A stretch of DNA of 12,876 bases from Caldilineae bacterium (GTDB lineage: Bacteria > Chloroflexota > Anaerolineae > J102). How positions within the stretch are numbered: position 1 is the stretch's first letter; each line of letters starts with the position of its first letter. Below the pieces are notes generated by a model that saw only the letters and a list, made by a program, of their open reading frames with translations, made no database searches and was not told the DNA's origin. The translations under genes were made by a program, and so were the position numbers. Shown here piece by piece: positions 1-6,840 of this stretch. The stretch covers positions 1 to 12,876 of the forward strand of contig DUEQ01000392.1 in the NCBI GenBank assembly GCA_011192085.1. Reading direction: 5' to 3'.

Positions 1-1
1 T

Positions 2-811
2 AAATCCAGCGGACCGCTCCCTCGCGCGGCCGTGCCTTTCACCATCATCCCCGACCGGCCTCGCACCGATATCTTGACCTATGAGGTGCAGGCTGGGGAT
101 ACGGTTTTTGGCATTGCGGAGAAGTTTGGCATCAAACCTGAGACCATCATGTGGTCCAATCCGGTGCTGGAGCAAAATCCCGATCTGTTGCGTATTGGCG
201 ACAAGCTGGTCATTCTGCCGGTGGATGGGGTGTATCATAAGATCAAGAAAGGGGACACCATCGCCAAGATCGCTAAGAAATACAAGGTCAAGCCCGAGGC
301 GATTGTCGATTTCGAATGGAATAAGCTGGATGGTCCAGACGCGACGCTCACGCCGGGCGAGCATCTCATTATTCCTGGTGGCGAGAAGCCGTACGTGGCC
401 CGCACAGTCAGCGTTTATCGCGGCCCCATCCCCAAGGGAGCGAAGCGCGGCACGGGCAACTTTGTGTGGCCTGTCAGCGGCTATATCACCCAGGGATTCT
501 GGAATAATCATCGGGCCATCGATATCGGCTCCTGGCTGGGCAATCCTGTGGTCGCGTCCGATTCCGGTTATGTGGTCTATGCTGGTTGGGATCGCACAGG
601 CTATGGCAACCTGGTCATCATCGACCACGGCAATGGTTATCGCACCTACTACGCCCATCTCAGCGCCATTTATGTGCGCATTGGGGATTCGGTGGGGCAA
701 GGGCAGCAGATCGGCGCGGTGGGGAGTACGGGTCGCAGCACGGGCCCCCATCTCCACTTCGAGATCCGCTATCGCAACGTCCAACGCAATCCCCTGGGCT
801 TTTTGCGCTGA
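2..811 (+). CDS. LysM-LysM-M23 peptidoglycan endopeptidase, 5' end outside window
   Basis: This is a predicted extracytoplasmic zinc metallopeptidase that cuts peptide cross-links in peptidoglycan, tethered to the wall by LysM modules. The frame stays open to the left edge, so the start and any signal peptide lie outside the window; the GTG at 32 is just an in-frame Val, not a convincing start. Counting from that Val, LysM 1 spans about residues 16-63 (EVQAGDTVFGIAEKFGI) and LysM 2 about 68-115 (KIKKGDTIAKIAKKYKV). The M23 (LytM/lysostaphin-type) domain spans about 143-259. All its metal and catalytic residues are visible: HxxxD at H160/D164, H209 in YYAHLS, and HLH at 240-242. The gene ends just after the catalytic domain, as is usual for LysM-M23 proteins. 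It converges on the broken GNAT gene to its right, across a 123-bp gap. Domain assignment is secure; the natural substrate and cell-division or growth role are not shown. Confidence 0.93.
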   Translation, partial: KSSGPLPRAAVPFTIIPDRPRTDILTYEVQAGDTVFGIAEKFGIKPETIMWSNPVLEQNPDLLRIGDKLVILPVDGVYHKIKKGDTIAKIAKKYKVKPEAIVDFEWNKLDGPDATLTPGEHLIIPGGEKPYVARTVSVYRGPIPKGAKRGTGNFVWPVSGYITQGFWNNHRAIDIGSWLGNPVVASDSGYVVYAGWDRTGYGNLVIIDHGNGYRTYYAHLSAIYVRIGDSVGQGQQIGAVGSTGRSTGPHLHFEIRYRNVQRNPLGFLR

Positions 812-867
812 AGAGGGAGATCTGTTAAATCGCCCGGTCTCTAATCCCAAAATACTCCGCAAAGCCA

Positions 868-879
868 ATGCCATGGCAT
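868..879. repeat. 12-bp perfect palindrome in convergent gap
   Basis: ATGCCATGGCAT is a perfect 12-bp palindrome. It lies in the 123-bp gap (812-934) between the convergent M23 gene and the GNAT pseudogene. No T-run follows it on either strand, so it does not look like a factor-independent terminator. I see nothing else in this gap. It may be chance. Confidence 0.3.
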
Positions 880-934
880 GCAAAGACTCTTCTTATGGGG
901 ATGAATCTCCTCTTCCTGATTGGCGGCGGTAGCG

Positions 935-1315
935 TCAAAACATCATGTCCGCGACAGGCGTCATGCCGAAGCGGGCGTAGAAGGGCTGTAAGCGGGCGTT
1001 GCAGAGGAGTTCGACCATGTCGAAATGGGACAGGCGCTCCAACATACGGCGCATGAGCTCCGATCCAATGCCTTGACCCTGGTAAAGGGGCAGGACTTCC
1101 AGCAGGGGGATGCCGGCGGCGATAACGCGGTCCGTGATGGCCGTGACGTGGCCTACGATTTGGCCCGTGTCCGTATCCACTGCCAGGACGACTTCATCCC
1201 TGTTTTGGAGGATGCGGAGGTGGGTTTCGGGCGATGGCGGGTTGGGCCAGCCCGCGAAGAAGCCTTGGAGCTAGGCGGGGGTGATGTCATCCTGGCTGGA
1301 GGTATCATGGATCAT
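935..1315 (-). pseudogene. Small GNAT N-acetyltransferase interrupted by amber codon 15
   Basis: The frame reads from ATG at 1315-1313 to TGA at 937-935, 126 codons, with one in-frame TAG at 1273-1271 (codon 15). On both sides of the stop the protein looks like one continuous GNAT acetyltransferase. After the stop come a conserved-looking GFFAGWPNPPSPETHLRIL segment, the acetyl-CoA-binding motif A (LYQGQGIGSELMRRML, matching Q/R-x-x-G-x-G/A) and a C-terminal LQPFYARFGM strand-turn. The ATG lies 2 nt after the stop codon of the GH13-like gene, with GGAG 11 nt upstream, so it was built for translational coupling. The only other starts after the stop are CTG at 1186 and GTG at 1180; both would discard the N-terminal part of the fold. 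The rest of the frame is undamaged, so the lesion is recent, or a sequencing error, or the codon is read through. The acetylated substrate is unknown. Confidence 0.75.
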
Positions 1316-1317
1316 AG

Positions 1318-4300
1318 TCAAACCAGCTCCATTAGCTTGTCCAAACGATAGCCGGAGAGGGCGTGGGCGACGGTGATGAGATGGACGACGTCATAGGCGC
1401 GAACCAGCGACCGGGCCACTTGGCGACTCTCCTCGGTCTCGGTGACCAGCTCCAGCGCGGCGATGCTGAACAGGCTGTGAAGGAGGCGCTCCATGGCTTC
1501 TTTTTTGTACCACTGCACTCCCTGATAGAGGTTGACGCCCAGGAAGGCGCGTACATCGTCATCTTTTAGAAGGGCAGCGAGTAGTGAGCGGGGACGGGCG
1601 GAGTAGGGCCGGGTCATAATGGTTTTATTCAGGCGCCAGCCTTGCCAGCCGATGAGGATGCCTGTAAGCTGCGCGATCTGATCGGCGCGGAAAGGAGTCA
1701 GGCCCATGTCTTGCAGGATAGCGCTGAGCTCTTTGTCTAGCAGCCAGTCACGATACCAGGCCCGGGCCTGGCCTGCGGGATCATCGGCCGGGGAGAGATC
1801 GCCCAGGCGGTGGAGGATAGCGTAGCTGATGAGGATGAGCCATGCGTCCCCGTCCTGATCGTTTAGGCCCTCTAACAGGTAGGCCACCGCCTCCCGGTAT
1901 TTCTTGGAGCGAGGCCAGGGGAATCGCTGGGCGATGTGGGGCAGGCGCAGAGCCGCGCGCAATTCGATGAGACTCTGGAACGCGTATGAGCGCGTGGGCG
2001 TGTGGGCGTGTCCGCGCGATGTCGAGGCTTCACCATGTGGATGTTGGACGCGGGACGATGGACGTTGGGCCTTTTCCAAACGGCGGCGGAGGATGTCCAC
2101 ATCCAGATCGTCATCAGATTCGGGATCGGGGCGGGCGAAAGCGTTGACGGCGTCGAAGAAGGTGGTCAGGCGATCTAAGAAGGCCTGATCCCATATCCAC
2201 TCTTGGGCTGGCGCCAGGGGCGCGCGATCGCTGCGCTGGGCCAGGAGTTGTTGCAACAGATCGGGAGAGAACACCGCGCGAAAGGCCCGATGCAGGGGGC
2301 GTAGGGTCTGCCGACGGAGGCGCTCCTCGATGCTGGGGACGCCGCGGCCCTTCAGCTCCGCGGTCAGTTGCGCGTAGCGCCCGTCGCTATCGTAGACCAC
2401 GCGCCAATCCAGGAACACCTGACGACCGTACGCGTTGAGTTCGGCGTAGAAGCCCTCGCGGGCCAGTTGCGCGCAGTTGCGAATGAACTCCAGGCCCGAG
2501 AGCATTTCTCGGAAGATGACGAATGCGGCCGGGTCGTCGGGCAGGGCCATGCCCTGGGCGAAGGACTCCTGGCGCAGGGATTTGTCCGGACCTTTGAAGG
2601 GAACGGCGACTCGGAGATGGCCGCGAGTTTCCGCGAAACGGTTGTGGTAGAGAATGAGCGCGCGCTGATCCCCCACCCGGTTGGAATAGGCCAACACGTC
2701 CTCGTTCACGCCCGTTTCGGTTTCAAAGTCGTAGAGGCGAAAGTTGACCACGTCTGCGAAGAGATAGCGTCGTTTGAGCAGGGGGACGATCTCTCGCTGA
2801 TGGCGTTGCAACAGCGCCGTGTCGGGTTGCTCGTCCCAATAGGCCCGATGATACTCCATGCCATATTTTTCCGCGAAACCTTCGAACTGGCCGTGGCCGA
2901 TCATGGGCAGGCCGGGCACGGTGGCCATGACGGTGAACGCGCCGAAGTATTTGTCGCCCTTGCCGAACTGTACAACCGCGGGCTCCTCATCAGGATTCGT
3001 CATAAAGTTGACGTATCGCTTGAGGATTTCGGGATCGAAGGCCAGAGTCTCCTTGATCTGCCCCCGATATTTGGCGTTCTCCTCATCCCGCAGCATGTGC
3101 ATGAACGCGCTGTTATAGACGCGATGCATGCCCAATGTGCGCACGAAATAGCCCTCCATCAGCCAGAAGGCTTCGGCCAGAAGCAGGGTGTCGGGCGCTT
3201 CGGCCGCGATGCGGTCCACTACCTCTCGCCAGAATTCGTTGGGCATGCGGCGATTGAATTCCTCGCGAGTCATGGCGAAGGCCGCTCGAGAGGGGATGGC
3301 CCCCCCCTGGCCCGGCTCGGGCCACCACAGCCGCTGAATGTGGCGTTTGGCCAGGGTCATGGCCGCGTCGAAGCGGATGATGGGAAATTGTCGGGCTACG
3401 TGGAGGATGGTCTGGATGACGGCCTCGCGGGTGTCGGGGTTGAGATAGTCGAGCTGAGCGGTGTCGTTCCAGGGCATGGAGGTCCCATCGTTCCCGTGGT
3501 AGATGTAGCGCTCATCGCCCGTGTGATAGTCCACCCGCTTGAAGACGACCGCGGCGTCGCTGTGGTCGTAGTAGTGGTCTTCCAGAAAAATGCCGACGCG
3601 GGGGTCGTCGCTGAGGTCGGGGCCGTGGAAGGCGTAGTTGAGGAAGGGCGAGTAGGGCAGCGAGAGGAAGCGATCGGGCTGCTCGATGACCCATTGGGAG
3701 TCAATGGCCATGTGGTTGGGCACCATGTCGGAGGCGAGTCGGATGCCCCGCCGCCAGGCCCGCTCCCGCAGGTTGGCCGCCGCGGCCTCGCCCCCGAATT
3801 CGTCGGCGATGACGTAATCATCCACCGCATAGGCGGAGGCCACAGCCTCGGGGTTGCCCATCATCTGCTTGATGCGTTGGGATGCGCGGCTGCGCTTCCA
3901 TAGGCCGATGAGCCAGAGCGCGGTGACGCCCCGGTCGGCCAGGGCGTCGAGTTCTTCGTCGGGGATGTGATTCAGGCGGGTGATGGGGCGGCCATACTGA
4001 CGGGAGAGTTGCCACAGCCAGACGTAGGTGTTCTTGGCCAATAGGACGACCCGAGGCATCCAATCGGTGTCGGGGGTGTAGTTCTCCGGCTCCTCTTCCA
4101 GCCAGCTCAGGTCGGGGGGCGGTGTGGGGCCGGGCGGACCGAAGGTCCGCGGTCGGGACTCTTCGGCGACAAAGTCGAGGCCCAGGAGGAGCTTGCGCGC
4201 GAGGTCGCCCAACCAGGGGGCCCATCGTTCGCGGATGTAGCGAAGCTGGCCTTCCAAGGAGTGGGGAGAGGCTAGGATGGGCTCTAGGAGGACGTCGATG

Positions 4301-4902
4301 AGGCTTTTGCCTGTGTCCGCGAAGGGGGGCCGGTCGTCGAGGAAGCCGCGCAGGCTCTGGATGGCGGGGAGGTAGGCCGTGGCCTGGGCCAGGGGCGAAT
4401 CGTCGAATAGTTCCCGATAGGGGGAGGCCGCGGGATTCTGGTTCGCGATCCAGAGGAGGATGAGCTCCTCCAGGGCCATCTCCCGGTGGGAGAGGCCGTG
4501 GCTCCAGCCTTCCAGCCACTGTTCTCCGGTCATCTCTCCCCGGTAGACGGCCAGGGGCGGGAATCGCTCCAGGAATGCGCGCAGGGTGGATTCCAGCGCC
4601 TCCTCCCCCACATGCGCCCGCAAGGCGTCCAGGGCGCGGGCGAAGAGGTTGGGGTCCGCCTGCTGGCGGTAGCGGTGGATGAGGAGGTGCATGATCTCAT
4701 CCAACAGGCCCAATGCGTAGATGTCGGAGGCGCGGACGGCCCGTTCCAGGGATTTGTCGGCCTCGCGGGCGACGTTCATACGATGGGCGAAACGCTGCGC
4801 GGCGTTGTAGTCGCCGATGATGACGCGGCCATCGTAGGCGAAGAGGGATTCGTCGAACTGGTAGCGGTCTCGGGCCTCGCGAGCGACGTGGAATTCGAAC
4901 AT
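1318..4902 (-). CDS. Large GH13-like alpha-amylase family protein (about 1194 aa)
   Basis: This is a predicted cytoplasmic protein (no signal peptide) with a GH13-type (beta/alpha)8 catalytic core, expected to act on alpha-glucans. The N-terminal about 270 residues are mostly helical with no family I recognise. The core spans about 283-790. Region I is DMVPNH (D392, N396, H397). Region II is IIRFDAAMTL (R510, nucleophile position D512). Region III is LLLAEAF (acid/base position E577). Region IV is NFMTNPDEE (D638), where the usual NHD histidine is proline P637. The C-terminal 940-1190 is another helical module, joined by a low-complexity linker (about 945-975) whose DNA is made of short tandem repeats. 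At nearly 1200 residues it is about twice the length of an ordinary amylase. ATG at 4902 is the only ATG start in an open stretch reaching 4987, but it has no clear Shine-Dalgarno. It lies 118 bp downstream of the LCP gene and ends 2 nt before the GNAT pseudogene. Exact substrate and subfamily are uncertain. Confidence 0.85.
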   Translation of the reverse strand: MFEFHVAREARDRYQFDESLFAYDGRVIIGDYNAAQRFAHRMNVAREADKSLERAVRASDIYALGLLDEIMHLLIHRYRQQADPNLFARALDALRAHVGEEALESTLRAFLERFPPLAVYRGEMTGEQWLEGWSHGLSHREMALEELILLWIANQNPAASPYRELFDDSPLAQATAYLPAIQSLRGFLDDRPPFADTGKSLIDVLLEPILASPHSLEGQLRYIRERWAPWLGDLARKLLLGLDFVAEESRPRTFGPPGPTPPPDLSWLEEEPENYTPDTDWMPRVVLLAKNTYVWLWQLSRQYGRPITRLNHIPDEELDALADRGVTALWLIGLWKRSRASQRIKQMMGNPEAVASAYAVDDYVIADEFGGEAAAANLRERAWRRGIRLASDMVPNHMAIDSQWVIEQPDRFLSLPYSPFLNYAFHGPDLSDDPRVGIFLEDHYYDHSDAAVVFKRVDYHTGDERYIYHGNDGTSMPWNDTAQLDYLNPDTREAVIQTILHVARQFPIIRFDAAMTLAKRHIQRLWWPEPGQGGAIPSRAAFAMTREEFNRRMPNEFWREVVDRIAAEAPDTLLLAEAFWLMEGYFVRTLGMHRVYNSAFMHMLRDEENAKYRGQIKETLAFDPEILKRYVNFMTNPDEEPAVVQFGKGDKYFGAFTVMATVPGLPMIGHGQFEGFAEKYGMEYHRAYWDEQPDTALLQRHQREIVPLLKRRYLFADVVNFRLYDFETETGVNEDVLAYSNRVGDQRALILYHNRFAETRGHLRVAVPFKGPDKSLRQESFAQGMALPDDPAAFVIFREMLSGLEFIRNCAQLAREGFYAELNAYGRQVFLDWRVVYDSDGRYAQLTAELKGRGVPSIEERLRRQTLRPLHRAFRAVFSPDLLQQLLAQRSDRAPLAPAQEWIWDQAFLDRLTTFFDAVNAFARPDPESDDDLDVDILRRRLEKAQRPSSRVQHPHGEASTSRGHAHTPTRSYAFQSLIELRAALRLPHIAQRFPWPRSKKYREAVAYLLEGLNDQDGDAWLILISYAILHRLGDLSPADDPAGQARAWYRDWLLDKELSAILQDMGLTPFRADQIAQLTGILIGWQGWRLNKTIMTRPYSARPRSLLAALLKDDDVRAFLGVNLYQGVQWYKKEAMERLLHSLFSIAALELVTETEESRQVARSLVRAYDVVHLITVAHALSGYRLDKLMELV
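1994..2009. repeat. Tandem octamer GTGGGCGT x2 inside GH13-like gene
   Basis: Two exact adjacent copies of GTGGGCGT, followed by a partial third (GTCCGCG), lie in the stretch that encodes the low-complexity linker of the GH13-like protein. The repeat sits about 30 bp from a heptad array in the same linker. Confidence 0.6.
2039..2066. repeat. Heptanucleotide array GGACGNN x4 inside GH13-like gene
   Basis: Four consecutive 7-nt units (GGATGTT, GGACGCG, GGACGAT, GGACGTT), with a degenerate fifth (GGGCCTT, to 2073), occur in register. They encode part of the linker around residues 945-960 of the GH13-like protein. The strict 7-nt period does not match a codon period, so it is unlikely to be a protein-level repeat. 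It resembles the heptanucleotide short tandem repeats described in cyanobacteria and looks related to the array at 11482-11517. Confidence 0.6.
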
Positions 4903-4998
4903 GGTCTGGAAAGGGTGCGTGTCGACCGCCGGATCGCCGATGGGCGCGCCACGCCGATCGTCATTCCGACGACCCGCTGGGCGCTGCTATCGCCTGGC

Positions 4999-5029
4999 GG
5001 GAGAAAGGGGAATATGGGGGTTATGGGGG
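4999..5029 (+). other. Potential G-quadruplex motif over the LCP stop codon
   Basis: Four G-runs (4999-5001, 5007-5010, 5016-5020, 5025-5029) are separated by loops of 5, 5 and 4 nt, which meets the usual G3+N1-7 definition. The motif is on the plus strand, the template strand for the minus-strand LCP gene, and its last two runs flank the TAA stop at 5023-5021. The transcript itself would be C-rich here. Folding is predicted from pattern only. Confidence 0.55.
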
Positions 5030-6523
5030 CATGCTGAAGTTAGCGCCCAGGATGATGACGATGTCGGCCTGGAGTTGGTCCGCTGCGCCGGGCCGGATGT
5101 CTTGATCCGAGACGCCCAACAAGTCGGCCAATCGCTGTACGATTCCCTCGTGGCCGCTACTTTCGATGATCTGGGTGGCGGCGTAATCATTGCGGTCGGC
5201 CATGCCCACTCCCACGACATTATAACCGTAGGAGATGAGGATGTCGGAGAGGACTTTGTCCAGGTCGGGCGTGTTCGTGCCGTTGAGGATGATGATGCGT
5301 ACTTCTTGGGGCGGGGTCGCGAGGTTGGGAAGGGACGTTTCGTCGGATGGGGTCGTGGCCGTGGGGGGAGCCTGCTGTCCCTGGCCCGTTTCGACGTTGT
5401 CGGTTGCGAAGAAGTCGTGGATCGCGGCCTGAATGCGGTCCATCTTGGGCATGAGCACCCAGGCGCCGGTGTCGGTGATGGCGGGCTCCACCATGTTCAC
5501 GTCGATGATCAGCCGCCGGATGTTGTTCAGCTCCATGTTGCGGGCCATGTTGGCCAGCGCGATCATCTTGCTCAGGGGCATGTCGGTCTGGATGGAGTCG
5601 GAGAGGATGTTAAGCAGAGCTGGCGCGCGCACGATGAGGCGGGGCAATCCGCCCGTGCTCAGGATTTTGTCCTTGATGGCCATGAGCACCTGTTGCTGTC
5701 GCTCCATCCGTCCGAAATCGCTGTCTACGTGACGGGTGCGCGCGTATTTCAGCGCCAGGTCTGCGTCCATGCAGTAGTGGCCCGGCTCGATGTAGAGAGG
5801 ATCGTAGCCATAATTGTCATCGGGGAAGGTGGGATCGTCGATGAGTTTGGGCACATCGATCTCGATGCATCCGATCTCTTCCAGAAGTTTGCGAAAGCCC
5901 TCGAAATTGATGCGGACGTAGTAGTCCACGGGCTGGCCGATGAGCTTCTCCACGGTCTTTTTTGCCAGCGCGGGCCCGCCGCCGGGATACCCTTTCGCGT
6001 CGCCGATGACGTGCGCGCTGTTGATGCGGGTCTCCCAATAGCCGGGCGCCTCCACCCACAGGTCGCGCGGGAAGGAGATCATGCCCACATCGCCCGTTTT
6101 GGGGTTGACATGGAGCAGGATCATCGTGTCTGTGCGGAAGTAGCCGTTTTCGCCCGGGCGCTGATCGATGCCCAGAAGGAGGATGTTGACCGGGTCCTGG
6201 GTTTCCCAAAAGGAGTCGATGGGGATTTCCGGGGTCTGATAGGGCCTTCCGCCGGGAAGCGCGGCTTCGGGATAGGGGGCCTGGCCTTGAGGCATGTCGG
6301 CGAGCGCGGGCTGCGCGCCATCCCTTTTCGCGACCAGCAGCAGGGGGTTCCCCTTGGCCTGGGGAGAGGACGCGAGGATGGCGCGGGCCGTGCGGAAGAA
6401 GAGGAAGCTGGCGTAGAGGAAAGATGCCAGGAAGATCACCAGTAGCAGGCCCAAAAGCCCGCTAGAAAGGCGTTTTCCAGCGGGCGAAGGGGATTTGGTG
6501 GGGTGTTGCATTGGTTGGGTCAT
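5021..6523 (-). CDS. LytR-CpsA-Psr family protein with LytR_C domain
   Basis: This is a predicted membrane-anchored phosphotransferase that moves polyprenyl-phosphate-linked glycopolymers onto the cell wall. From ATG at 6523 (500 aa) it has a short cytoplasmic N-terminus and one hydrophobic segment at about 19-43. The LCP domain at about 110-290 carries the family's charged signature: GIDQR (D120, R122), RTDT (R130, D132), SFPRDLWV (R153, D154), YARTRH (R262, R264) and GRMERQQ (R275). A proline/threonine-rich linker (about 384-407) leads to a LytR_C domain at about 405-496 (VRIIILNGTNTP onward). The frame opens 12 codons earlier with TTG at 6559, and another ATG lies at 6511; I prefer 6523 as the first ATG that keeps a normal N-terminus, though none has a strong ribosome site. 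No confident promoter was found in the divergent region. The GH13-like gene follows after 118 bp, and the two may share a transcript. Confidence 0.92.
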   Translation of the reverse strand: MTQPMQHPTKSPSPAGKRLSSGLLGLLLVIFLASFLYASFLFFRTARAILASSPQAKGNPLLLVAKRDGAQPALADMPQGQAPYPEAALPGGRPYQTPEIPIDSFWETQDPVNILLLGIDQRPGENGYFRTDTMILLHVNPKTGDVGMISFPRDLWVEAPGYWETRINSAHVIGDAKGYPGGGPALAKKTVEKLIGQPVDYYVRINFEGFRKLLEEIGCIEIDVPKLIDDPTFPDDNYGYDPLYIEPGHYCMDADLALKYARTRHVDSDFGRMERQQQVLMAIKDKILSTGGLPRLIVRAPALLNILSDSIQTDMPLSKMIALANMARNMELNNIRRLIIDVNMVEPAITDTGAWVLMPKMDRIQAAIHDFFATDNVETGQGQQAPPTATTPSDETSLPNLATPPQEVRIIILNGTNTPDLDKVLSDILISYGYNVVGVGMADRNDYAATQIIESSGHEGIVQRLADLLGVSDQDIRPGAADQLQADIVIILGANFSMPP

Positions 6524-6606
6524 GATGTGAAGTTTACTCTTTTCGCTTGGAAGCTGCAAAATCCCATCTTCCTGGCGAATGACAAATCTACGAAATTCGC
6601 ATTTGC

Positions 6607-6615
6607 TGGTATAAT
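6607..6615 (+). promoter_or_regulatory. Extended -10 promoter for DUF951-MFS
   Basis: TGGTATAAT is a perfect extended -10 element (TGn plus consensus TATAAT). No recognisable -35 lies at 16-18 bp upstream, which extended -10 promoters tolerate. Initiation would be near 6622, giving an untranslated leader of about 220 nt before DUF951 at 6841. It is the best promoter match in the 317-bp divergent region 6524-6840. Confidence 0.55.
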
Positions 6616-6640
6616 GCTTCCGTTATGCAGCAGCCCGCTC

Positions 6641-6675
6641 GGCCAACATGGCCGCCGAAACCGTTTCGCTAGCGA
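6641..6675. promoter_or_regulatory. Cluster of three short palindromes in DUF951 leader
   Basis: Three inverted repeats lie back to back, 20-50 nt after the predicted transcription start. They are GGCCA-ACA-TGGCC (6641-6653), CGAAAC-C-GTTTCG (6656-6668) and TCGCTAGCGA (6666-6675), the last two overlapping by 3 nt. They could be operator sites or small RNA hairpins. I do not recognise a regulator for them. Confidence 0.4.
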
Positions 6676-6706
6676 TGCCAAAGCGATTTTCAACGTAGGC
6701 GCCACG

Positions 6707-6720
6707 GGCGGCAGCCCGCC
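6707..6720 (+). other. GC-rich hairpin in DUF951 leader
   Basis: GGCGG-CAGC-CCGCC forms a 5-bp all-GC stem with a 4-nt loop in the predicted leader. It has no following T-run, so it is not a standard terminator. Confidence 0.35.
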
Positions 6721-6747
6721 GATATCAATGAAAATGGTGGTAAGTAG

Positions 6748-6794
6748 CAGCTGGCAGGTGGGACTGCGCAAGTCCACTTGCCACTTGCCACCTG
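6748..6794. repeat. Inverted heptanucleotide array forming a long hairpin
   Basis: Two heptads in one orientation (CAGCTGG, CAGGTGG at 6748-6761) face three in the other (CCACTTG, CCACTTG, CCACCTG at 6774-6794). The best hairpin pairs 6753-6765 with 6771-6782 around a 5-nt loop GCGCA: 12 base pairs, one G-T wobble and one bulged G at 6760. It lies in the predicted untranslated leader of DUF951. The period of 7 and inverted layout suggest a dispersed intergenic repeat rather than a gene-specific element. Confidence 0.65.
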
Positions 6795-6806
6795 CAAATC
6801 TTTCTT

Positions 6807-6830
6807 CCTTTGCGCCCTGGCGGCTTTGCG
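6807..6830. repeat. Octamer array (CCTTTGCG-like x3) before DUF951
   Basis: Three in-register 8-nt units, CCTTTGCG, CCCTGGCG and GCTTTGCG, end just before the TGAGAT ribosome-site region of DUF951. Read on the other strand it is a CGCAAAGN repeat. From general experience this type recurs between genes in many bacterial genomes and yields spurious short protein calls. Its copy number here cannot be judged from one window. Confidence 0.5.
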
Positions 6831-6840
6831 TGAGATTTCT

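Noticed and set aside
32..34. GTG as the start of the LysM-M23 gene
   Set aside because: The frame is open to the left edge, there is no ribosome site, and a signal peptide expected for this family is missing, so the gene continues outside the window.
2368..3903. Plus-strand open frame of 511 codons antisense to the GH13-like gene
   Set aside because: It is rich in Val, His, Gly and Asp with no recognisable domain, and lies exactly opposite a gene with clear GH13 motifs. Long antisense frames are common in GC-rich genes.
4102..4140. Second G-quadruplex candidate inside the GH13-like gene
   Set aside because: Only three runs of three or more G occur within loop distance, so the motif is incomplete.
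4901..6445. Plus-strand open frame of 514 codons antisense to the LCP gene
   Set aside because: It is the complement of a well-supported LCP coding region, has no domain, and its composition is typical of antisense frames.
6557..6559. TTG as the LCP start, giving 512 aa
   Set aside because: A TTG start adds 12 residues with no ribosome site; the ATG at 6523 is the simpler choice.
6556..6568. 13-bp sequence GCAAAATCCCATC also present on the minus strand at 11521-11509
   Set aside because: In a window of this size a few 13-bp matches are expected by chance when both strands are compared, so it is not evidence of a shared element.
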